This document shows, piece by piece, positions 24,124-33,762 of a stretch of 64,000 nucleotides of DNA. Numbering within the stretch: the first letter of the stretch is position 1; each line of letters begins with the position of its first letter. The notes under the pieces are model-generated. The model was not told the DNA's origin and ran no database searches. It worked only from the letters and a program-made list of their open reading frames with translations. Made by a program: the position numbers and the translations under genes. Source of the DNA: Verrucomicrobium sp. BvORR034 (GTDB lineage: Bacteria; Verrucomicrobiota; Verrucomicrobiia; Verrucomicrobiales; Verrucomicrobiaceae); contig NZ_BATQ01000113.1 in assembly GCF_000739635.1 (NCBI RefSeq), positions 29,791-93,790 on the forward strand, read 5' to 3'.

Positions 24124-26214
24124 CTATCGCAGCCGTTCTATCGCCCGCAGAAGATCAGGGAAATTCACCGGCTTGACCAGGTGCTCCTGAAAACCCGCTT
24201 CACGGGATCGTTGATGATCTTCTTCCATCCCGTAGCCGCTCAAGGCGATGGCACGAAGCGGCAAACGGTTCCGAATGGACTTTATCAAATCCAGTCCGCT
24301 TCCATCGGGCAGGCCCAAATCACTGATCAGCAGATCCACAGGCTCCCCGTGATCCAACAAAGCGAGGGCGGTGGCCACGCTACGAGCCACGAGCACCTCG
24401 TGCCCACGCCGCTGCAAGAGCTGTCGCATCACCTCGCGGGTGTCCTCGTGATCCTCCACAAGGAGAATGCGCAACCCAGCGGCTTTCGCAGCTGGAACAG
24501 CCGGTGCCGATGACGGCTGGCAGACAGGAAGCACCAGATCTGCTACGGAATGCCCCTGGAACACGGGCAGCGTAAGGGTGAAAGTCGCCCCTTTGCTCCG
24601 GCCTGCACTCGCGGCCGTGAGTGTGCCGTGGTGCAGCTCCACAATGGCCCTGCTGATGGCCAGCCCCAGCCCCAGCCCGCCAAACTGCCGTGTCACCGCT
24701 CGATTGCCCTGGTCGAAGGCATTGAAGATCCGGTCCATGTCTTCGGCAGCGATGCCAATGCCTGAGTCCGCCACCTCAATCACCATCGTATTTCCTCCCT
24801 CCCTCCCCGCCGGGCCAGGCTTCAGGCTCACCTGTACGGAACCGTCCTCAGGGGTGAACTTCACTGCATTGCGCAGCAGATTCCACAACACCTGCGTGAG
24901 ACGCATCGCATCCCCTCGCACCCGGGTCTGTGTGGCAGTGTCATGAGTGACAATGCGATCGGGCTCTGTGCGGGACTCCCGGCATATCTCTATGGCGTGG
25001 CTCAGCAGTTCACGCAGGTCCACTTCATCATCCCGCATCTCCATCTTGCCTTTGATGATCCGGGTCAGGTCCAGCAGATCGTCAATCAGCCTCGCCTCCA
25101 GATCAATGTTGCGCTTGACCATCTCAAGGTCACGGCGCAGCTCCTCCGGCACCTCGGGACGATCGCACCACTCTGCCACCACCGCCAGCACCGGGCTCAA
25201 CGGCGTGCGCAGCTCATGGCTCAGCACGGCCAGGAACTGGTCCTTCGCCTCATTGGCCCTCTTGAGTTCCTCCCTGGAATTGCGCAGTTCCTCCTCCCGT
25301 TGCTGCAGTTCTTCAACAAAGGCCGCCCGGGCTTCTGCGGCCTCCTTGGCCACGCGCTCACGTGCCGCCTCCAGCTCCCGGGACCGGAATTCATGCAGAA
25401 TGCGTGAGTTCTCCTCTTCGTAGAACTTCCGCCTCAGGAGGGCACGGATGCGACCTTTGAGGATCGCGTAGTCACCGGACTTCCCCACAAAGTCGTCCGC
25501 TCCGGCCTCGAGGGCACGGAAAAGATTGTCCCGGGACTCAGCCCCGGTCAGCACGATGGTGATGAGTGGCACCTCCAGCTGATGACGCAGCTCATTGATT
25601 CTGCGACATACCTCGAACCCATCCATGTTCGGCATGAGGAGATCGATGATGACGCCGTCGTACTTGTTCTTCCTCACCAGTTCCAGGCTTTTCAGGGGAT
25701 CCAGGGCAATGTCCACCTTGTACCCCTCGCCCTCCAGCTCCCCTCTCAGGTGTTCCAGGAAGGTGACGCTGTCATCGATGGCGAGCAGGCGGGCCGTCCG
25801 GAAGCCGTTGTCACCGCCGGCAAAGATGCGACCTTCAGGCCTCGACTTTTGCAGGAGCGTCCGCACCCTCAGCAGCAGGTACTCTGGATTGCCTGACTTC
25901 AGGATGAAGTCGTCGGCCCCGCTGTCCAGACCTTGCAGTTCCTTGTCCTCCTGGGCAGTGAGGATCACGATCGGCAGACTGCGGCTGTCGACGTGCATTC
26001 TGATGCGACGGCAGACCTCATCACCCCGCATGCCGGGGAGATAGTAGTCCAGCAGCACCAGATCTGGCCGCTTGTCGCGCAGGGTGATAAAGGCCTCCTC
26101 CGCGGTGGAAACCCAGGTCACCAGCCAGCCTTCAGCTTCCAGCAGGGAGATCAGTTTGAGCGCCTGGCTGGCGGAATCTTCCACCAGGACGATATGACTG
26201 CGATGCTCAGCCAT
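24124..26214 (-). CDS. Hybrid histidine kinase with domain order REC-REC-HisKA-HATPase-REC
   Basis: About 696 residues from ATG 26214, which has GGAGG nearby and overlaps the end of cheB by eight bases. Two N-terminal receivers (HIVLVEDSASQALKL with phospho-Asp in LVLLDYYLPGMRGDE; RLLAIDDSVTF with VIIDLLMPNMDGFE), a coiled linker of about 60 residues, HisKA with FLAVLSHELRTPLSP, the HATPase boxes (NLLRNAVKFTPEDG, VADSGIGIAAEDMDRIF, FGGLGLGLAIS), and a third receiver (RILLVEDHEDT, LLISDLGLPDGSGLD). No membrane segment, so it is cytoplasmic. As the last gene of the chemosensory operon it probably receives phosphate from CheA through a receiver and relays it onward. It takes the place of a diguanylate cyclase in Wsp-type systems. 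Confidence 0.92.
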   Translation of the reverse strand: MAEHRSHIVLVEDSASQALKLISLLEAEGWLVTWVSTAEEAFITLRDKRPDLVLLDYYLPGMRGDEVCRRIRMHVDSRSLPIVILTAQEDKELQGLDSGADDFILKSGNPEYLLLRVRTLLQKSRPEGRIFAGGDNGFRTARLLAIDDSVTFLEHLRGELEGEGYKVDIALDPLKSLELVRKNKYDGVIIDLLMPNMDGFEVCRRINELRHQLEVPLITIVLTGAESRDNLFRALEAGADDFVGKSGDYAILKGRIRALLRRKFYEEENSRILHEFRSRELEAARERVAKEAAEARAAFVEELQQREEELRNSREELKRANEAKDQFLAVLSHELRTPLSPVLAVVAEWCDRPEVPEELRRDLEMVKRNIDLEARLIDDLLDLTRIIKGKMEMRDDEVDLRELLSHAIEICRESRTEPDRIVTHDTATQTRVRGDAMRLTQVLWNLLRNAVKFTPEDGSVQVSLKPGPAGREGGNTMVIEVADSGIGIAAEDMDRIFNAFDQGNRAVTRQFGGLGLGLAISRAIVELHHGTLTAASAGRSKGATFTLTLPVFQGHSVADLVLPVCQPSSAPAVPAAKAAGLRILLVEDHEDTREVMRQLLQRRGHEVLVARSVATALALLDHGEPVDLLISDLGLPDGSGLDLIKSIRNRLPLRAIALSGYGMEEDHQRSREAGFQEHLVKPVNFPDLLRAIERLR

Positions 26215-27340
26215 GGGCGACCTCCCCGCTCTGACAGACAACATTGAGCCGTGGTCCGATTTCTGAAACCGGCAAAATCTCACGGGCCGCCCCCAGGCGT
26301 ACCGCAGTGCCCGGCATGCCATACACCACGGCGCTGGACTCATGCTCAGCAAAGGTAAACCCGCCGGAATCACACATTTCCTTTAACCCCTCCGCGCCAT
26401 CCTCTCCCATCCCAGTGAGCAGCACGCCAAGCGCCTTGGCACCGTGAACCTGGCTCATGGAGCGAAACAGGACCGTCCCTGAGGGCTTCTGCGCACAGAC
26501 AGCGGGCGTGTCCAGCAGCCCGAGGCGCATGCCCGGCACACATACGGCATGCCGGTCTGCCGGAGCCACATAGACCCTGCCTTCTTCCAGCGGCATCTGC
26601 GACATTCCCTCGATCACCTCGCGGTCGGGAAGCACGTCATTCAGCCAGTTGACAAACCCGCGCACAAAACCCGGCGTAATATGTTGCACCACTACAATCG
26701 GTTGTTTGACCTCAGGGGAAAGATCCCCGAGCACCCGGACCAGAGCACTCGGGCCTCCGGTGGAGGCCACCATGCCAATCACAGTCGGTCGCCAGCGTCC
26801 TGCTTTCGGCAGAGGCAACCTCGTTTCAGGGGAAGGCTCGGGCATCCCTGGCCAGGTGACACGATAGCGCTGCCGGATCACCCGCACCTGGCTCATGATA
26901 AAGAGCTTCGTGCACAACGCTGCCGCGAGGTCGGCATAGTCGTTGTGGCTCATGCCCACGGGCTTCTGCACCACGGAAAGCGCCCCGATCCGCAGCGCAT
27001 TCATGGAGATGTTGAGCTCATCATCCTCCACGTTGGAGGAAACAACCACAATGGGGGTCGGGTGCTCCGACATGATACGGCGGGTCACCTCCAGGCCGTT
27101 CATGCCTGGCAGGCGGATGTCCAGAGAGATCACATCGGGATGCACTCGATCCAGTACGGCCAGAGCCTCCTCCCCACTCCTGACTGATGCGACCACCTGC
27201 AGCCGCGGATCCTGACTGATGATGTGCTCCAGGAACATGCTGATCACCGGAGAGTCCTCAACAATCATCACTGTGGTCTTTTTCGTCAATGCAGGGAAAG
27301 GTTGGGAAGTTTGGGGAGACAGACAGGCGGTCAGCGGCAT
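26207..27340 (-). CDS. cheB: Chemotaxis-type protein-glutamate methylesterase CheB
   Basis: A 377-residue protein with an N-terminal receiver (VMIVEDSPVISMFLEHIISQ; phospho-Asp in ISLDIRLPGMNGLE) and a C-terminal methylesterase domain. The catalytic triad regions are visible: Ser in VASTGGPSALVRV, His in VVQHITPGFV, and Asp in LTGMGEDGAEGL. It removes methyl groups from the receptor encoded upstream and provides adaptation. It starts one base after the CheA stop and ends by overlapping the hybrid kinase start, so translation is tightly linked. In the Wsp comparison it corresponds to WspF. Confidence 0.95.
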   Translation of the reverse strand: MPLTACLSPQTSQPFPALTKKTTVMIVEDSPVISMFLEHIISQDPRLQVVASVRSGEEALAVLDRVHPDVISLDIRLPGMNGLEVTRRIMSEHPTPIVVVSSNVEDDELNISMNALRIGALSVVQKPVGMSHNDYADLAAALCTKLFIMSQVRVIRQRYRVTWPGMPEPSPETRLPLPKAGRWRPTVIGMVASTGGPSALVRVLGDLSPEVKQPIVVVQHITPGFVRGFVNWLNDVLPDREVIEGMSQMPLEEGRVYVAPADRHAVCVPGMRLGLLDTPAVCAQKPSGTVLFRSMSQVHGAKALGVLLTGMGEDGAEGLKEMCDSGGFTFAEHESSAVVYGMPGTAVRLGAAREILPVSEIGPRLNVVCQSGEVAHG

Positions 27341-27341
27341 G

Positions 27342-29480
27342 TCAGACCAGCTGGCGTACGGTATCGAGCAGCTCGCGGTGGTCGAAGCGCTCCTTCACGA
27401 TGTAAGCATCGGCACCCAGGGCCAGACCGCGCTCCTGATCTTCACGGCTGCTCAGGGAGGTCACCAGCACCACGGGCAATTCGGCAAGGCGGGCGTGATT
27501 CTTCATCGCAGACAGGAGCTGGAAGCCATCCATCTCCGGCATCTGAACATCGGACACCACTGCATCCACCGGCTCCGTTCTCAGCAGATCATAGGCAGCT
27601 TTTCCATTCACAGCCACCCGCACCGCATAGCCTGCGGCCTCCAGGATGGATTTCTGGAGGGTACGGGCGGTGAAGGAGTCATCCACCACCAGGACCACCG
27701 GCTTTTTCTTCACGGTCACGACGGGCTTCTCTTCACGCAAAGTGGCCCCGAGGAAGCGCTGCATCAGCCCGGGAAGATTGATGACCAGAGCCACCTCCCC
27801 CCCTTCGAGAAGGATGGCGCCTGAAAAGTGCGGTGACAACGAAGCGGGATGTGGCAGCGCCTTGATGAGGGCGCTTGTCTCACCCACGAACTCCTCGACA
27901 TTGAGCGCCAGGGGGCGGTCCCCTTTCAGCACCGCGACGAGCAGATGGCCGTCCTCATGGCGCACCAGACTGGGCGGCAGCCCACAAGCCGGGCCGAGCG
28001 TCACAAGCGGGACCGGACGACCTCCGTGCATAATCACGGAGCGACCTTCCACGGTGTGGACCTTCGTCACCCGGTGCAGGGAATCGAGCCCACGCATGCC
28101 CAACGCGAAAGTGCGTCCGGCCGTTCGCACTAGAAGGAGGCGATGGGTGGAGACGCTCACCGGCACTTCCACGATCAACTGACAGCCCCCTCCCGGACTT
28201 TGCAGCATGCGGGCAGTCCCCTGCAACTGGGTGGCGCGGTCTTTCACCACCGACAAACCCACCCCGCGTCCCGAGACGCGAGTCACCTCTGCGGTGGTGG
28301 AGAAACGTGGCTCAAACAGAAAATCCAGCCACTGGGAGTCGTCCAAGTTTTCAGCCACCTCTGGAGTCACCAGGCGATTGCGCAGAGCTTGGGCACGCAC
28401 CGAAGAAAGATCCACCCCTTGCCCATCATCCAAGACGGACAGCCGAAGCACCTGTCCGATCACTTCAATCTCCAACCTGACCCTCCCTGTCTCGTCTTTG
28501 CCCGCCGCGCGACGCCGTGAGGGTGACTCGATCCCATGAGCCATGGCATTCCGCAAAGCATGCATCACAGGATCCTTCAGGGATTGAAGCACGGCACGGT
28601 CGGCCTGCAGTTCACCACCGTTGATCGTGAATTCCACCTTCTTCCCGGTCTCAGCAGCCAGGTCGCGCATCATCTTGGGAAATCCCTCAAACACGGTGTT
28701 GATGGGCACCATCCCAATATGACGCACTTCTTCCAGCTGACGTTCGCCCAGCATACGCAGAGACCATCCCGCCTGCTGCTGCTGCAAGCGCACACGCTGG
28801 AGTTGTTTGCTCAGCGCCACCAGGCCTGCATGCAGTTCACCAGGGCCCGCCGTATTGCGGTCACTGGACTGCCTCAGCGTCTCGGTTTGCTCAAACAACT
28901 CCTCGAGTTCGCGTCCAAGCGCTTCCTGCCTGGAGGCTTCTGCCACCAGCTGTCCGCTGGATTGCAGCAACCTGTCCAGATGACCTGCATGGATCCGCAA
29001 GCTGTCGTGCCCGCCCCCACCAGTCGGCAGCGTCTTTTTGGCAACAGGCAGCCGGTCTCCGGACTCAGGCTCGGAATGGAATGCCAGTTCATGCTCCTGG
29101 TTCACCATCAACTCTGCCGGTGTCATGATCGCATCGGTGCCGGAGCCTGTTGCCCCGCTCCGTTCAGCAATCATGAGGTCATCGACTTCGTCAATGATCC
29201 GGCCCATCCGCTCTTTTGCGGCGGCATCCGCCGGCACGTGCCCTTTAGCCACTTCGGAAAGCAGGCTTTCCAGATCATGTGCCAGATGCTCCACGTCCAG
29301 CAGATCACAGACCCGGGCCCCACCCTTCATGCTATGGGCCATGCGAAACGCCTCGTCGAACAAGGGCCCCTCCGCCAGGGGCCAAGCCTCCATCAGCATG
29401 CGAATCGCCGTAATCTGCTCACGATATTCCAAACGGAACGCCGCGAGCACACGCTGGTGGATGTCAGAAGAGGACGACAC
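27342..29480 (-). CDS. cheA: Chemosensory histidine kinase CheA with C-terminal receiver
   Basis: 712 residues. The HPt domain is at about 1-115 with the phospho-His in FRMAHSMKGGARVCDLL. Dimerisation and HATPase follow at about 160-425 (LKDPVMHALRNAMAHGIESP, LDDGQGVDLSS, GRGVGLSVVKDRATQLQG), then a CheW-like coupling domain (about 430-570) and a receiver (VVDDSFTARTLQKSILEAAG; phospho-Asp in AVVSDVQMPEMDGFQ). There is no obvious P2 domain. It corresponds to WspE in architecture. The start appears to be GTG 29480, 48 bases after the receptor stop. It phosphorylates CheB and probably the hybrid kinase. Confidence 0.95.
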   Translation of the reverse strand: MSSSSDIHQRVLAAFRLEYREQITAIRMLMEAWPLAEGPLFDEAFRMAHSMKGGARVCDLLDVEHLAHDLESLLSEVAKGHVPADAAAKERMGRIIDEVDDLMIAERSGATGSGTDAIMTPAELMVNQEHELAFHSEPESGDRLPVAKKTLPTGGGGHDSLRIHAGHLDRLLQSSGQLVAEASRQEALGRELEELFEQTETLRQSSDRNTAGPGELHAGLVALSKQLQRVRLQQQQAGWSLRMLGERQLEEVRHIGMVPINTVFEGFPKMMRDLAAETGKKVEFTINGGELQADRAVLQSLKDPVMHALRNAMAHGIESPSRRRAAGKDETGRVRLEIEVIGQVLRLSVLDDGQGVDLSSVRAQALRNRLVTPEVAENLDDSQWLDFLFEPRFSTTAEVTRVSGRGVGLSVVKDRATQLQGTARMLQSPGGGCQLIVEVPVSVSTHRLLLVRTAGRTFALGMRGLDSLHRVTKVHTVEGRSVIMHGGRPVPLVTLGPACGLPPSLVRHEDGHLLVAVLKGDRPLALNVEEFVGETSALIKALPHPASLSPHFSGAILLEGGEVALVINLPGLMQRFLGATLREEKPVVTVKKKPVVLVVDDSFTARTLQKSILEAAGYAVRVAVNGKAAYDLLRTEPVDAVVSDVQMPEMDGFQLLSAMKNHARLAELPVVLVTSLSSREDQERGLALGADAYIVKERFDHRELLDTVRQLV

Positions 29481-29528
29481 GAAGGGGTTTCAGATTTCGG
29501 AACTGGATGAGGTCGACGGCGGAAACAT

Positions 29529-31151
29529 CTACAGCTGGTACTTGCCGACAGCCATGCGGAGCTGGATGCTGAGTTCGTTGAGATTACCCAGCGCCTTCTC
29601 CAGCTGGGCGGTCCCTATTGCAGTCTGCTCCGCCGCTTGGCGGATGTCGCGCATCCCCTGGGTCACCTGATCAAAGCCAATCTGCTGCTGACTGGTGGCA
29701 CCGATGATCTGCTGGAAGGCGTGCACACTTTCCACCGTCGTCTCCGTCATCTGGTGAATGGTCTGCTCCGTCACCTGGGCCTGCTGCCTTCCGGAATCAG
29801 AGCGCTTCACCGCTTCCTCCGTGAGCATCACCGTGCTGTTGATACCCCGCTGGATCTCTCCCAGGATGCCCCCCACCTGCACCGTGCTCTCCTTGGCCCG
29901 CTGGGCGAGATTGCGCATCTCGCCTGCCACCACGGCAAATCGTGTGCCGTGCTCACCCGCGCTGGCCGCCTCAATGCTGGCGTTGAGAGCCAGGAGGTTG
30001 GACTGATCCGAGATTTCATTCACGGTGCTGATGATGTCGCCAATGGCCTGCATCCGCTCACTCAGCCCCACAATCTTCACCGCCACATCCTCCACCTGCT
30101 GACGGATGCCCTCCATGAGCCTGGTGGTTGCCTGCACGGCCCCTACGCCAGACTGGCTGGCAGCGGACGTGGCTTCTGCACTGGCGGCCACCTGCCTGGC
30201 CTTGTCAGCGATCTCGGCGCCGGACTGCGTGATTTCCTGCATCGTGGCTGAGACCTCCTGCACCGTCGCCGCCTGCTCCTTGGTGCTGGAGGCCTGCTGC
30301 TGGGTGGAGGCAAGGATCTCCGCGGCAGCGGAGTTGATATTTCCCGTAACCCCAAGAATCTGGCCGCTCAAATCTTTGAGATTGTCCACCATGTTGTCAA
30401 AGGCGTCCCCCAGCTGCCCCAGCTCATTGCGACTCGCAATCGCCGCTTTCTCCGTGCGCAGATTGCCACGGGAGACATTGTCCGCCAAGATGACCAGACG
30501 CTGAAGCGGACCTGTGATGCTCGTGGCCACCAGCCAGCTTATCAGGAAGCCCAGAGTGCCCACAAACACCGTGATGAGCACTTCCTTCGTCACCAGCTCC
30601 TGTGACTGCTCCTGCAGCAGTTGCGTGTATCCCTTGTTGATGACGATGCCGAGATCCTGAATCTCCGTCTCCCGCTGCAACAGACTTGTCAGGAGCGGCG
30701 CGAAGTCGGGAGACGTTTTTTCCATGGCGACCAGCCGGTCCGTGTCATCGATAGATACTGTAATGAGCTGGGCCTGCTTCAGCATGTTGTCGCGCACAGT
30801 GCCTTCAGGCGCAGCCGGCACCCTCACCGTCTCTGGTCGATTGAGGCGCTCAATCACCTCTCCACCATTGAGCAGCCCTTCCTGGGTACCCACCCAGACC
30901 TTCCGCACATAGTCCAGTTTTTCCCGGGTAGCGCGCTTCTCCATGAGAAGCAAGGCCGTGGAGAAATGCTGCTGCTGCAAAGTCCGCTGACGCCCTACCA
31001 GCTCAAGGACGAGAAATTTGTCCCGCTGGCTGTCCAGCGTACTGACCGTGAAGTAGAGGATCGTGGCCAGGGCCCCGAGGAAAAATAGCGGGATGAGAGT
31101 GAGTTTGGTGCCGACCTTGAGATCACGCCAGACGTTGGGAGAGGAATTCAT
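29529..31151 (-). CDS. Methyl-accepting chemotaxis protein (receptor)
   Basis: About 540 residues with two membrane helices: one near residues 18-38 (LTLIPLFFLGALATILYFTV) and one near 190-212 (EVLITVFVGTLGFLISWLVA), enclosing about 150 residues with a helical type IV pili-sensor-like look (RQRTLQQQHFSTALLLMEKR). A HAMP region follows, then the long signalling coiled coil with the hairpin tip INEISDQSNLLALNASIEAA. No C-terminal pentapeptide tether is seen. I prefer ATG 31151 (MNSSPNVW) over 31157. It senses an unknown envelope or periplasmic signal and controls the CheA encoded next; it corresponds to WspA. Confidence 0.93.
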   Translation of the reverse strand: MNSSPNVWRDLKVGTKLTLIPLFFLGALATILYFTVSTLDSQRDKFLVLELVGRQRTLQQQHFSTALLLMEKRATREKLDYVRKVWVGTQEGLLNGGEVIERLNRPETVRVPAAPEGTVRDNMLKQAQLITVSIDDTDRLVAMEKTSPDFAPLLTSLLQRETEIQDLGIVINKGYTQLLQEQSQELVTKEVLITVFVGTLGFLISWLVATSITGPLQRLVILADNVSRGNLRTEKAAIASRNELGQLGDAFDNMVDNLKDLSGQILGVTGNINSAAAEILASTQQQASSTKEQAATVQEVSATMQEITQSGAEIADKARQVAASAEATSAASQSGVGAVQATTRLMEGIRQQVEDVAVKIVGLSERMQAIGDIISTVNEISDQSNLLALNASIEAASAGEHGTRFAVVAGEMRNLAQRAKESTVQVGGILGEIQRGINSTVMLTEEAVKRSDSGRQQAQVTEQTIHQMTETTVESVHAFQQIIGATSQQQIGFDQVTQGMRDIRQAAEQTAIGTAQLEKALGNLNELSIQLRMAVGKYQL

Positions 31152-31184
31152 GAACAATGGGATGGATGGGAAACTGGAGACGTT

Positions 31185-31760
31185 CTAGGCGGGAACAAGA
31201 CTGTAAAAGGGTTCAAGAATAACATTCGCGTCCAGGAGGACCCCCAGCCTTCCGGCCGCCTCAAATACGTTGTTTTCTTTGATTTCTTCAGGTGCCAGAC
31301 GGACAAACCCCAGCACCTCGTGACAGCCCAGTGCCAGACGAAGTGAGGGATGGCGGAGCACCGCTCCACGCACAAATTCGGAGACATCACCCCCAGTCGT
31401 CTTGAGATACGGATAAGGGCTGCAGAGACTAACCAGTTCACTCCGCACATTCACAACGCCCAGGAGGGCGTCATGAGCGTCCGGCACGGCAGCCCAATGC
31501 TGGAAGCTGATGATCTGGGAGACCTGGGACGCGTCCAGGCCAATCACCGATTCCCCCACGCGCAAGAGGAGCACTTGCTGGGTGTGCTCATGGTTTGGCC
31601 GCCCTGCTTCCTTTTTTTCCGCCAAAGCGGCAGCTCGGCGCAGCAATACGGCTTCCCGCTCCTCCGTCCCTGGCTCAAAAGCCCGTTGCAGGGTAGCCTC
31701 CGCATCTTTCATGCGTAGCCTTACCAGCTCCCAATCGATTCGTTCTGTCTCAGGCTTCAT
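31185..31760 (-). CDS. CheW-domain coupling protein (second of two)
   Basis: 191 residues. The first 60 are a charged helical extension (IDWELVRLRMKDAEATLQRA), then a CheW-like domain: QQVLLLRVGESVIGLDASQV, AVPDAHDALLGVVNVRSELV (the usual G-x-x-N-x-R element) and VLGFVRLAPEEI. The N-terminal extension resembles WspD-type couplers. It overlaps the end of cheR by 11 bases and precedes the receptor gene by 33 bases. It would link receptor and CheA in the array. Confidence 0.9.
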   Translation of the reverse strand: MKPETERIDWELVRLRMKDAEATLQRAFEPGTEEREAVLLRRAAALAEKKEAGRPNHEHTQQVLLLRVGESVIGLDASQVSQIISFQHWAAVPDAHDALLGVVNVRSELVSLCSPYPYLKTTGGDVSEFVRGAVLRHPSLRLALGCHEVLGFVRLAPEEIKENNVFEAAGRLGVLLDANVILEPFYSLVPA

Positions 31761-33204
31761 GTGTCAAGGTGCCTCCATGGTAAGGTTGCAAGAGGGCGCG
31801 CAATTCAGCGGCGGTCAATCCATCTCCCCAAGGGAGCACCGTCATGCCATCCTGGCGGGAGATCAACCGGCGTGCATTCTGGAAACTCCGGCCTGCGGGC
31901 TCCCCCAAACTGAGCTGCACCAGCCCCAGATAGTAGTGCGCGACAGCCAAATCCCGGCGCAGGTAGAGGCTACGCTTCAATGCATGGCGGGCCTTCACCC
32001 ATTCTCCCTGCTGAAACAATACCAGCCCTAGTTGGAAGTGCGCCCCTTCATGAAGGGGTTGTGCGGCAACAAGGCCCTCCGCCATCTTCCGGGCAGAAAG
32101 CAGGTCACCACTGTCTGCGAGCTTGGATATTTCCTCAATCTCCGGCACCCCTGCTGCCACAGCCTTTGACAAAAGGGCCGGCTCCGGAGTGGCCCTCCTG
32201 GTCTCAACCCACTTCGCAGCCTCGGCTTTCTTCGGAGGCAATTGCATCTGCGCATTTGCTGGAAGAGCAGGTTTTGCCGGAGTGTGGCACACGGCAGCTG
32301 ATGCAGCGGTGGAAGAAACCTTGCGCCCGTCCCCATCGGCGGCCCTCTGATACAGCACCGCCCCTGGCGCATTGACGGTCTGGAAGGCGCGGAAGATCTC
32401 CGTATGAGGCTCTGCATGCCCGACAGCCAGCCATCCGCCCGGCACGAGACTGCGGTAGAACTGATCCGCAAGCCGCCGATTGGTCGCGGTGTCAAAGTAG
32501 ATAATGACGTTGCGGCAGATGACGAGGTCAAGGCCGCTCAGCTCGTGTTCGATCGACGGAAACTTGTCTTGGACCAGGTTGTGATGACGAAAGGTCACCG
32601 CCTCCCGATAAAGGTCGTTGATGCGCCAGCGGGCTCCAATCCGGTGGAAGGTGCGCTGGAGCAAGGCCGGCTCCATCCCTCTGAGCGCCCAGTTGTCATA
32701 GACACCTGTACGGGCGAGCGCGAGGAATCGACGATTGATGTCCGTCGCCACGATCTTGAATGACCAGTCCTGTGCCGCATCCCCCAGCAAATCATGCAGC
32801 AGGATCGCCAGCGAGTAGGGCTCCGCTCCAACGGAACAGCCCGCACTCCAGATGCGAATGGACCTGAGGGCAGAACGCCTCTGGATGAGATCCGGCAGCA
32901 CGTGATCTCGCAAGGCATGGAACATCTCCAGATGTCGGAAGAAGAATGTTTCCCCAATGGTCAGCTCTTCCACCAACCGGTCCAGAGCTGGGTCTGGCCT
33001 GCTAGTCAAGACATCGAGAACCTCCCGTGCTGGCAGGCCTTCCAGCTGCTGGCAACGTCCTACGGCCGTGGCGAGGTCGCGATCCTTGTCGTCATAGTAG
33101 GACAGGCCGGTAGTGGCGATGATCCACTCCTTCAGTTTTTGAAACTCCGGATCGCTGAGCAGGCTGGGCACCCCGGAATCCGCCATGGGTTCCACTGTGC
33201 TCAT
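31750..33204 (-). CDS. cheR: CheR methyltransferase with C-terminal TPR repeats (WspC-like)
   Basis: 484 residues. N-terminal CheR helices (FQKLKEWIIATTGLSYYDDK; VEELTIGETFFFRHLEMFHA), then the SAM-binding domain (IWSAGCSVGAEPYSLAILLH, FKIVATDINRRFLALAR, LDLVICRNVIIYFD). A Pro/Ala-rich linker (about 290-350) leads to TPR-like helices near the C-terminus (EGAHFQLGLVLFQQGEWVKA; AVAHYYLGLVQLSLGEP). TPR-bearing CheR is typical of Wsp-type systems. It methylates receptor glutamates using S-adenosylmethionine. The start overlaps the first cheW stop by four bases. Confidence 0.95.
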   Translation of the reverse strand: MSTVEPMADSGVPSLLSDPEFQKLKEWIIATTGLSYYDDKDRDLATAVGRCQQLEGLPAREVLDVLTSRPDPALDRLVEELTIGETFFFRHLEMFHALRDHVLPDLIQRRSALRSIRIWSAGCSVGAEPYSLAILLHDLLGDAAQDWSFKIVATDINRRFLALARTGVYDNWALRGMEPALLQRTFHRIGARWRINDLYREAVTFRHHNLVQDKFPSIEHELSGLDLVICRNVIIYFDTATNRRLADQFYRSLVPGGWLAVGHAEPHTEIFRAFQTVNAPGAVLYQRAADGDGRKVSSTAASAAVCHTPAKPALPANAQMQLPPKKAEAAKWVETRRATPEPALLSKAVAAGVPEIEEISKLADSGDLLSARKMAEGLVAAQPLHEGAHFQLGLVLFQQGEWVKARHALKRSLYLRRDLAVAHYYLGLVQLSLGEPAGRSFQNARRLISRQDGMTVLPWGDGLTAAELRALLQPYHGGTLTHEA

Positions 33205-33716
33205 GCCTCCTGTTCCGCCAATTCAAAAGCCTCCTGACGAAGCTTCTCACGAGTCGTCAACTGCCGCAGCCGGAGATTTTCACCTTCCAGCAGCACCTTG
33301 GAGGGGCTGAGCAGCACGATCGACATCTCGGGAGCCGGACGGGCAACGACCCGGTCTGCGCAGTTGTTGAGCACATGATCCGCCGGAAGCCGCACGGTCT
33401 GAGCGGCCTCGTAGCGCAAGAGCTCCACGCCCTCGTCTGCCAGCCAGGCCACGTGCAGATCTCCCAACCGGGCCACGACGATGCGTGACTGAAGCTGTTC
33501 CTCTGGATCCCACCCCGCGTTCTGCAAGGCCAGTTGCAGCACACTTTCCAGCCGAAGGACGGGCACCATCTCACCACGCAAGTTGAGGAACCCACGCAGC
33601 ACATGCGGGGTCTCCGGAGGATGCACAAGGCGCACGCAGGGCAGCACCTCCCGCACATGATGAACATCGATCCCCAGCCGGACGCCACAGAGGGAAAATG
33701 TCAAAGCGGAAGGCAT
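33201..33716 (-). CDS. CheW-domain coupling protein (first of two)
   Basis: 171 residues, essentially a single CheW domain: ALTFSLCGVRLGIDVHHVRE, then HVLRGFLNLRGEMVPVLRLE (the conserved G-x-x-N-L-R-G segment) and a C-terminal tail of charged helix. It is the first che gene on the strand, 46 bases after the stop of an ABC permease gene. Two coupling proteins in one operon match the WspB/WspD arrangement. Confidence 0.92.
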   Translation of the reverse strand: MPSALTFSLCGVRLGIDVHHVREVLPCVRLVHPPETPHVLRGFLNLRGEMVPVLRLESVLQLALQNAGWDPEEQLQSRIVVARLGDLHVAWLADEGVELLRYEAAQTVRLPADHVLNNCADRVVARPAPEMSIVLLSPSKVLLEGENLRLRQLTTREKLRQEAFELAEQEA

Positions 33717-33762
33717 GTGCGCAAATCGGAAAGAGAGGGGGTAGGGCCAGTCAACACGTCTT

